DNA of 64,000 nucleotides, taken from Linnemannia elongata (lineage: Eukaryota > Mortierellomycota > Mortierellomycetes > Mortierellales > Mortierellaceae). The notes beneath the pieces are model-generated. The model had not been told where the DNA came from. It worked only from the letters and a program-made list of their open reading frames with translations, and ran no database searches. The stretch covers positions 2,728,001-2,792,000 of the forward strand of contig JAXBDG010000002.1 of the NCBI GenBank assembly GCA_036320915.1, in the 5' to 3' direction. The position numbers were made by a program, and so were the translations under genes. Of this stretch, positions 57,697 through 64,000 are shown in pieces; position 1 is the first letter of the stretch, and each line of letters opens with the position of its first letter.

Positions 57697-58503
57697 TTAG
57701 TTGGCAGCACAGGCGGCAGAGGAGAGCACCTCGACCTTCTCGGTGGGGTGCTCACACTTGTACACGTTCAACTCGCAGGTGTTGCCAAACGTCTTGGTCT
57801 CGCCAGACTGGATCTTGGCACAGACAGGTGCGTAGTTCATAGGGCACACCTTGTTGCATGCGGGAGCGGGGGTGGGGGTAGCAGGGCAAGCGGCATTGGC
57901 AACCAACTGTGCCTTGTCGTTGGGGTGCTCGCAGTTGAACACATCCATCTCACAGGCGTTGCTGAATGTCTGCGACTTGCCAGACTGGAGCTTGGCGCAG
58001 ACGGGCTTGAAGATCTCGGCGCACACCTTGTTGCACACAGGGGTAGGCGCGGGGATGTCCTTGCACTCAGAGTCGGCGATAGTGACAAAGTTGGCATTGG
58101 GGTGCTTGCAGTTGTAGTTCTTCAACTCGCAGGCGTTACCGAAGGCCTTGTTCAGGCCGTCAATGGCCTTGGCACACACGGGCTGGTAGACAGTAGGACA
58201 GATCGTATCGCACTTGGGGGCGGCAGCGGCAGCGGCAGCGGCTTGCTTGTCGACGGCAACAAAGTCCTTGCAATCAGACTCGGCAACAACGACAAAGTTG
58301 GCGTTGGGGTGCTTGCAGTTGAAGTTCTTGAGCTCGCAGGCGTTACCGAAGACCTTGTTCAAGCCATCGATGGCCTTGGCGCACACGGGCTGGTAGACGT
58401 CGGGGCAGATAGTGCCGCACTTGGGACCGGTGGGGGCGGCCATGGCGGAGAGGACAGCCATCGAGGTGGCAACGGTCAAGGTGATCAGGGTGGAGAACTG
58501 CAT
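57697..58503 (-). CDS. Secreted four-domain Kazal-type protease inhibitor (Kazal G)
   Basis: Single exon, 268 residues. The signal peptide MQFSTLITLTVATSMAVLSA is nearly the same as in Kazal F. Four domains carry P1 residues Asp, Thr, Glu and Met, so two acidic P1 positions, as glutamyl-endopeptidase-directed Kazal units have. The linker after domain 1 reads VDKQAAAA where Kazal F has EKRAAA, so the Kex2 site is lost and a polyalanine run has grown. Linkers 2-4 are Pro/Ala/Thr-rich (IPAPTP, TPTPAPA). Domains 1 and 2 share a KAIDGLNK loop. It ends SSAACAAN. Compared with Kazal F it has two fewer domains. Confidence 0.9.
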   Translation of the reverse strand: MQFSTLITLTVATSMAVLSAMAAPTGPKCGTICPDVYQPVCAKAIDGLNKVFGNACELKNFNCKHPNANFVVVAESDCKDFVAVDKQAAAAAAAAPKCDTICPTVYQPVCAKAIDGLNKAFGNACELKNYNCKHPNANFVTIADSECKDIPAPTPVCNKVCAEIFKPVCAKLQSGKSQTFSNACEMDVFNCEHPNDKAQLVANAACPATPTPAPACNKVCPMNYAPVCAKIQSGETKTFGNTCELNVYKCEHPTEKVEVLSSAACAAN

Positions 58504-58607
58504 TGTTGATGATTTGGAGTGGCTTTTTGTGGTAGTTGTGGTGGTTGGAAGGTGAGGTGGTTGTAGCTGTTGCTGGATGATGAACAAAAAATGAGGGGAT
58601 GGTCAGT

Positions 58608-58616
58608 GCTTTTATA
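58608..58616 (-). promoter_or_regulatory. TATA box of Kazal G (TATAAAAGC)
   Basis: The minus strand reads GGGTATAAAAGCACTGACC, 105-113 bp before the ATG, as in Kazal A and F. Confidence 0.68.
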
Positions 58617-59450
58617 CCCGATCAGTTCTCTTGAAATGAGGACCGTCGCCCCACATCTTTCCATCTTCTTCTTGGATTCCTCAATACCTCTCACGAAGTA
58701 TAACTCTTCTCAGTGAACAAAATGAATGGTAATCCTGACAGGCATCGGTTTAGAAGAGGCTTGTGCTCCTGGTCTTCTCTCGTTCTATTCTGCATAAAAA
58801 AATACCAACGTCTTTCTTAAGCGGAGTCTAGGAAAGAAAAACGAGAACAAAGCACTCTCCTTGCTGTCCATTTCAAGCCATTGGTCTTAAATCGCTCACC
58901 TAATGGAGTCTCTAAATGGGGAGTTGAGGAATGGTGCTACACGTACACCGGAAAGGTACAAGAGGAGAGATATCATGGCCCGTTCATGGACCACATTGTG
59001 CACGGAAAGTACTGAATGGACGAGGGGAACTGATGGGAAAGAATGGCCGATTTTGGATACAAGTGTCTTTGGTTTTCTTGTCGCGCATAATCCTCACCTC
59101 ATCGGAACCACCTCCGAGCCATTTAGCTGCACAACAAAATACAATCCGTAGAACGTCCGATCTGGGTTTGGAAAATAAGAGACATGAAAATGAGCAAACA
59201 GAGCATGGACCAACAATGACAACCCGACGCTGAACGAGAGAGAAAGAATGATTTTGTTTGTTTTTTTGTTTGTTTATTTGATTGTTTGTTTGTTTGTTTG
59301 TTTTGGCAGTGTTGACAACCCAATGGGTTCCAACGGATTTGGTGCATGGTCCGTAAATAACTCTCCTACAGCCATCAATGGCCTAGAGTCGGGTCCTTCT
59401 GTTTATTCTTTTCTCTCTGATCACTTTGTTCTGTTCATTTGTTTGTTCTA

Positions 59451-62268
59451 TTTGTCTACCGCTCGCTTTATTCTGTTAGAGTGTTTGTTAAGTAGTCCTC
59501 TTTGTTTGCTTTATTGATTTGTTCTTTGTGTTTTTGTACGTTTGTACTTCTACTACAGTATGTGGAGAAAGCAGATGGAAACTGGGAATATGATGGATTG
59601 GTCGCATTATCCATTCTTCCACGCTTTAGATCTAAAACAGGCTCACGTCAGACATGGTGAAAAATTCAACGATGAAGTATGGGAAAGGAAACGGATGGGG
59701 GTTGGTCCATTTTTTTTTTTTTCGTTTCATCTGTACTCCCAAACATGTACCTCGTTGGCCTCGTTAGTTTTCGGCCAGAAATGAAAATGACGGATGGATG
59801 GAGAAACACAAGAACGGGAGGAAGGAATGGCTGGGAACGTGTTCGTTGGGGTAAGGAAATGACCAAGATGTCATAGAGTGTAAAGGAAACGATAGTTGGA
59901 GTTCGACTAGAATGCTAAGAGTATCAGCCGGATGCAGTTCAGACTATGTTACTGCAGCTCCATTGCTAGTGGCAACATCATTCGACAGCCTAATGATACG
60001 TATGTCTCTATATTTACTCTTTCCTGTGAATACACAGGAAGGGAGGTTTCCAGCGTAAAAGAGGCATAGGTATATTTTTTTAATTCTTGGTAGTGGACAG
60101 GGATATACGACAAGATCGTCTCAATTGGAAAGGATAAAAATTAGTACATCCTCTACCAACTTGTGAAAGGAACGCAACTGTCGAAGCAATAAGCACTGCA
60201 GAGTTCGGCCCTTCAAGGTTTCATACTCATCGTCCAGCTGCCAGACCCTCCGTGGCGGGCAATGAGGCACAGATACAAGGAACCGACATAGTATGCCATA
60301 CCTTCACTTTCCCTCTTCAATCCAGCAGTACTGCAGACTCCTCACCCATCTGCACGAGAACGCGTACGGAGAATTTATGGCATACCTTGAGAAACGTATG
60401 GCGACCTGTGAATATCAGCGACACTGGAGGTGCGTGGGTTGTCGTGGTTCGGAGAAGCGAGTTTGATTTTGCGTCTATTTCATCCAGACATTTAGCCTTT
60501 TGTTGCAACTACGTTTGTTGCCTAACTCTTGGGCTGATGTCAACAACTCCTATGGGTTATTCTTTGGGGTTCTAGTCTCGATTATGGCCAGAAAAGAAAA
60601 GGAGCAAGAAAAAAAAAATGGGGAAAGATTGATGAATCAGGGGCAGTGTCTCATCTCTATACAACTCACTTGTAATTGGCTGACACTACACACCATCTTA
60701 ATTTGTTGGGAACAAGAGCTACGCGCCTCGGCATATCGTTGACTAAGGATGCATTCTTAGCCTGGATGGGATTTCTTTTTTCTTCGTTCTTTTCTGCTCT
60801 CGCTTCTTTGTGAGTCTCTTGCGCATGTAAATTGAACCGTAGAATCAGACGTGCCCAAGGTGAGAAAAATAGTGGGAGGGAGAGTAATTTCAGGCACCGA
60901 GGAAAGGTCATACCGACGAAATGAGCGGCTTGATCTGAGTTAGAAGTGTTGAGAGGTTCCACCAGTCAATTGTATGATGAAGGTCCAAGGAGTTGGATGA
61001 AGAAGGTAGCAGTCCCGAGAAGGGTGTTCTCGATATGGTCAAGGAATGACATAAAGGATATGGCACTCTTGGCACCTCGGTTGTCCAAGGCGGTGGTCGT
61101 CAAAGAGAATTTATCTCATGAAAAACGCTTCAGCTCACTCCCAAGTTCAACAAGATAGATGGGTCGGGATTATGGCCGAGTTGGAAGGCTCCCAGACTTA
61201 GATATGTGTGCGTATTTTAAAGTTCAACGGCCAAACTAAAAGAAGCAAGAAAAAAGAAAACAATACCAACCTGCACATTCCCGCTTCCATTTTTTTTTAC
61301 AACACCGCCCAAATTGGATCTTTTTTTCCACGGTGAGCAAAAATAATAATGATGGTTGTTGTTGCTGTTGTTTACCGTCTGTGTGTTTGTTTATCAGTCT
61401 GTGATCTTTTGCTTGTTATGAGCTATTAGAATGTTCTTGCCCCGACCCGAGTTGGTTGCACAAATTTTTTGTTTTGTTGTTTTTGTTGTTGTGGTAACAT
61501 GTCTATCCCGCTATACCTGTTCTTCCCTCACACCGTACTTCCATCCTTTCAATTGTGGGAGCTATAAGTTATTCTCCCCCATCACTATCCAAAGTCATGT
61601 GAACATGCTCTTCTCCCTCCAGCCGGAAGAGTTGAAATTATTAGGTTCCAATGCAGACGGGATACGAGGAAAGCAAGAGAAACGAGTCATCAAAGTCGGA
61701 AACACCATCCACGACGGCCTATGAGTGCGTGATGGAAGTAAGCATCAAATACAAAGAATCCTTGATCAGCAGTGATTACGAATGGACCTCAGTCTGAGTT
61801 TGGCCATAAGCTAATTGAGTTGAGCTGCCTTATTCTGAGTTGAAGCCCTTTTTGGCGACGTGTTTCAGCGGCGCAATCGTTTTTGTTCTGATTAAACCTT
61901 GACTGTGATAAGGATCTGGTGTGTGATGGCGTCAATCGCCATCATCAAACCTACTTTGCCCTCAATTTTTTTAGCTTCAGTTTTCTTTTGTTACTGCGAG
62001 GTTGACCTTCAATGAGATAGAAAGCGGGTGACGATAGCAAAGAGGGAAACATGAGGTTATTTTGATTGCGATGACCCATCGCTTTTTATTATGTAATGGA
62101 ATGCTTTTGTTATTCTAAAAAATGCTTTGAGAGTGATTGAGTGTCTATCTTAATGCTTATGCAAATGCAGGAAAGTGTGTGATGAAAGAGAATGAAGAAT
62201 GAGTGGTAGTGTGATGTTGGAATACATCAAACAAAACCAGGAAGGGAAGGTAATGCTTATCACCCGCT
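59451..62268. other. Intergenic spacer without a recognised gene
   Basis: About 2.8 kb. Frames are short and have no motif. It contains a tRNA-Leu-like fragment (61166-61208), TTG- and GTT-rich stretches (near 61335-61390) and short poly-A/T runs. I see no Kazal relic here. Confidence 0.5.
61166..61208 (+). other. tRNA-Leu-like 5' fragment
   Basis: The bases GGATTATGGCCGAGTTGGAAGGCT look like an acceptor 5' strand followed by the D arm of a type II (Leu/Ser) tRNA, and CCCAGACTTAGAT looks like the 5' anticodon stem and a loop with TAG (Leu). The 3' anticodon strand, variable arm, T arm and 3' acceptor strand are not found downstream, so it is at most a truncated tRNA copy. Confidence 0.35.
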
Positions 62269-63366
62269 TTAGTTCTTGCAGGCGGTCTCGGAGACAACGG
62301 TGGCCAAGGCAGTGGGGTTCTCGCAGTTGAAGACCTCCAAGACGCACTTGTTGGCGAAAGTTTGGTTTTCACCAGACTGGAGCTTGGCGCAGACGGGGGC
62401 ATACATCTTGTTGCAGGCCTTCTTGCAGGTGGGGGCGGGGGTGGTAGGGCACTCGCCGTTGGAAACAACCTCAGCAAGGGCAGTGGGGTTCTCGCAGTTG
62501 AAGACCTCCAAGGTGCAGGCGTTGGAGAAGGTCTTAGACTCACCGGACTGGAGCTTGGCGCAGACGGGGGCATACATCTTGTTGCAGGGCTTCATGCAGG
62601 TGGGGGCGGGGGTGGCAGGGCACTCGCCGTTGGAAACAACCTCGGCAAGGGCAGTGGGGTTCTCGCAGTTGAAGACTCTCAAGGTGCAGGCGTTGGAGAA
62701 GGTCTTAGACTCACCGGACTGGAGCTTGGCGCAGACGGGTCTGTATTCGCGGGTGCAGGCCTTGTCGCAGACAGGGGCGGGCTTGACATCCTCACAGGCG
62801 GACTCAGCAACAAGGGTGGCAAGGGAAGTGGGGTTCTCGCAGTTGAAGACGTTCATCTCGCAAGAGTTGCCGAATGTCTTGGACTCGCCGGACTGGAGCT
62901 TGGCACAGACGGGCTTGTAGATCTTGGTGCAGGCCTTGTTGCAGACTGGGGCAGGGGTGGCGGGGCACTCGCCGTTGACAACAGACTGGGCCTGGGCGGT
63001 GGGGTTCTCGCAGTTGTAGACATCGAGGGTGCACTTGTTGCCGAAGGTCTTGGACTCGCCAGAGAGGAGCTTGGCGCAAACTGGGGCATAGATCTTGGGG
63101 CAAGCCTTGTTGCACTTGGGGGCAATATCCTCGCAAGCGGTCTCGGCAACGAGGGCGGGCTTGTTGGTGGGGTTCTCGCAGTTGAAAACGTTCATCTCGC
63201 AGACGTTGGGGAAGGTCTTGTTCTCACCAGAGAGGAGCTTGGCACAGACGGGCTTGTAGATCTTGGTGCAGGCCTTGTTGCAGACGGGAGCGGCGGGGGC
63301 AGCCATGGTAGAGAGGATGGTCATCGAGGCGACAACGGTCAAGGAGATGATGGTAGAGAACTGCAT
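62269..63366 (-). CDS. Secreted six-domain Kazal-type inhibitor with all-basic P1 residues (Kazal H)
   Basis: Single exon, 365 residues. Signal peptide MQFSTIISLTVVASMTILST, cleavage near MAAP. Six domains have P1 Lys, Lys, Lys, Arg, Lys, Lys, so all are predicted trypsin-type inhibitors. Linkers are short (ATPAP, TTPAP, DVKPAP) with no Lys-Arg site, so it should stay one chain able to bind several proteases. Domains 4, 5 and 6 are almost identical in DNA with a 57-codon period, pointing to recent unequal exchange. It ends ETACKN. Confidence 0.92.
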   Translation of the reverse strand: MQFSTIISLTVVASMTILSTMAAPAAPVCNKACTKIYKPVCAKLLSGENKTFPNVCEMNVFNCENPTNKPALVAETACEDIAPKCNKACPKIYAPVCAKLLSGESKTFGNKCTLDVYNCENPTAQAQSVVNGECPATPAPVCNKACTKIYKPVCAKLQSGESKTFGNSCEMNVFNCENPTSLATLVAESACEDVKPAPVCDKACTREYRPVCAKLQSGESKTFSNACTLRVFNCENPTALAEVVSNGECPATPAPTCMKPCNKMYAPVCAKLQSGESKTFSNACTLEVFNCENPTALAEVVSNGECPTTPAPTCKKACNKMYAPVCAKLQSGENQTFANKCVLEVFNCENPTALATVVSETACKN

Positions 63367-63489
63367 TTTGATATTCTTTTTTGTGGAGTGGTAATGTGTT
63401 GTGTTGTTGGGAAATTTGCTTTTGCTTTGAAGCTTGAGTGAAGAAGTGGATGTGGGATGAGGAACAAAAAGTATGGCAGGAGGCCATGG

Positions 63490-63497
63490 TATTTATA
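63490..63497 (-). promoter_or_regulatory. TATA box of Kazal H (TATAAATA)
   Basis: The minus strand reads GAGTATAAATACCATGG, 124-131 bp before the ATG, in the same window as the other Kazal TATA boxes. Confidence 0.6.
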
Positions 63498-64000
63498 CTC
63501 GTTTTTGCTTTGTTTTCTTCACTTCCTCGGTATTCGCCTTGACGCAATGTTGACCAGGGTACATTGCCTAGTACCCATGCATTGTGGACTAAAAAAAACG
63601 TTCTAATTCTCCTCCTTTTGCAAAAAGAGGGAAAACTACGGGGAAACAGGTACGAAGAAAACGCTTCGTGCATTCACTTTTTGCTTTTCCAACGTCTTTC
63701 CTTTCATTTCTCAAGATCGTTATCCAGAGGACCAACGTTCTAGGCATAACAAGTACATGTACCTCTTTCTTGCTTACCATCATCATCTAAGCATTCCCCC
63801 TCTCTCTCACTACCTTTCCCCTCGGTTTCTTATGCATCGCATTGACCGGCCGCTCTGTTCCCTTTGCCCAATTTTCATGCCGCTCTCCTTTCTTTTTTTT
63901 TTCTTTCACCGACTCCGACAATCAAGATTTCCATGGAAGAAAAATCAAAGAGCAATAATTCAATACGGTAACACGCGTTGTTACTATTTGTTTGTGGTTT
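63498..64000. other. Right-edge sequence upstream of Kazal H
   Basis: No supported gene. Frames running from 63786 and 63673 on the minus strand are shadows of the Kazal H leader and upstream DNA. Confidence 0.5.

Larger units (their letters stand above)
57535..59450. repeat. Duplicated Kazal locus, copy 2
   Basis: Second copy of the segment at 19205-21650, holding Kazal G. The similarity covers part of the 3' flank, the gene, the TATA region and about 900 bp upstream, with many differences and gaps. The most similar word is CGTAGAACGTCCGATCTGGGT at 59147-59167. Confidence 0.7.

Overview
This is a 64-kb stretch of nuclear DNA from a filamentous fungus, most likely an early-diverging one. Mortierellomycota is my best guess, from gene content and style rather than any search. 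The genes have several short GT-AG introns. The DNA is full of poly-A/T runs and CT or GT microsatellites. There is an Integrator subunit 7 gene (Integrator is absent from Saccharomyces), secreted Kazal-type inhibitors in number, and a fungal-type mitochondrial ribosomal protein mL60. No tRNA or rRNA gene that looks intact, no CRISPR array and no recognisable transposon were seen.

Layout. 1-3772 (-): 5' part of a kinesin-3 motor gene that runs off the left edge. 3773-8262: long low-complexity spacer. 8263-10133 (+): protein kinase with a likely N-myristoylated tail. 10423-10662 (-): small PPPY-tailed protein. 11473-22832 (-): cluster of Kazal inhibitor genes (six intact, two pseudogenes). 23499-25448 (+): F-box protein, followed by the decayed tail of a paralogue. 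26062-29606 (+): Integrator subunit 7, convergent with VMA1 (V-ATPase subunit A, 33137-30025, -). 35522-47398 (+): five membrane proteins, four of them clearly one family with cytoplasmic LPxY and terminal PPxY motifs. 47681-55341 (+): two paralogous type-B carboxylesterases flanking a farnesylated Ydj1-type DnaJ. 56424-55530 (-): mL60. 57697-63366 (-): two more multi-domain Kazal genes.

How the parts fit. The housekeeping genes (kinesin-3, INTS7, VMA1, DnaJ, mL60) look unrelated to one another. Three expanding families sit between them. (1) Eight intact Kazal genes with 1 to 6 domains each, all on the minus strand, carry different P1 residues (Lys/Arg, Met/Phe, or small/acidic), and two have Lys-Arg sites in their linkers. 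They look like a diversifying arsenal of secreted protease inhibitors. (2) The PPxY membrane-protein family looks like plasma-membrane or endosomal cargo or adaptors for a Nedd4/Rsp5-type ubiquitin ligase. (3) The esterase pair shares all intron positions but differs at the oxyanion hole. One Kazal gene with its flanks (about 19.2-21.65 kb) has a diverged copy at about 57.5-59.45 kb, which shows how the inhibitor family spreads.

Exon borders were placed by reading splice sites and checking that phases and total lengths close. Functions come from recognised motifs; no database was searched.
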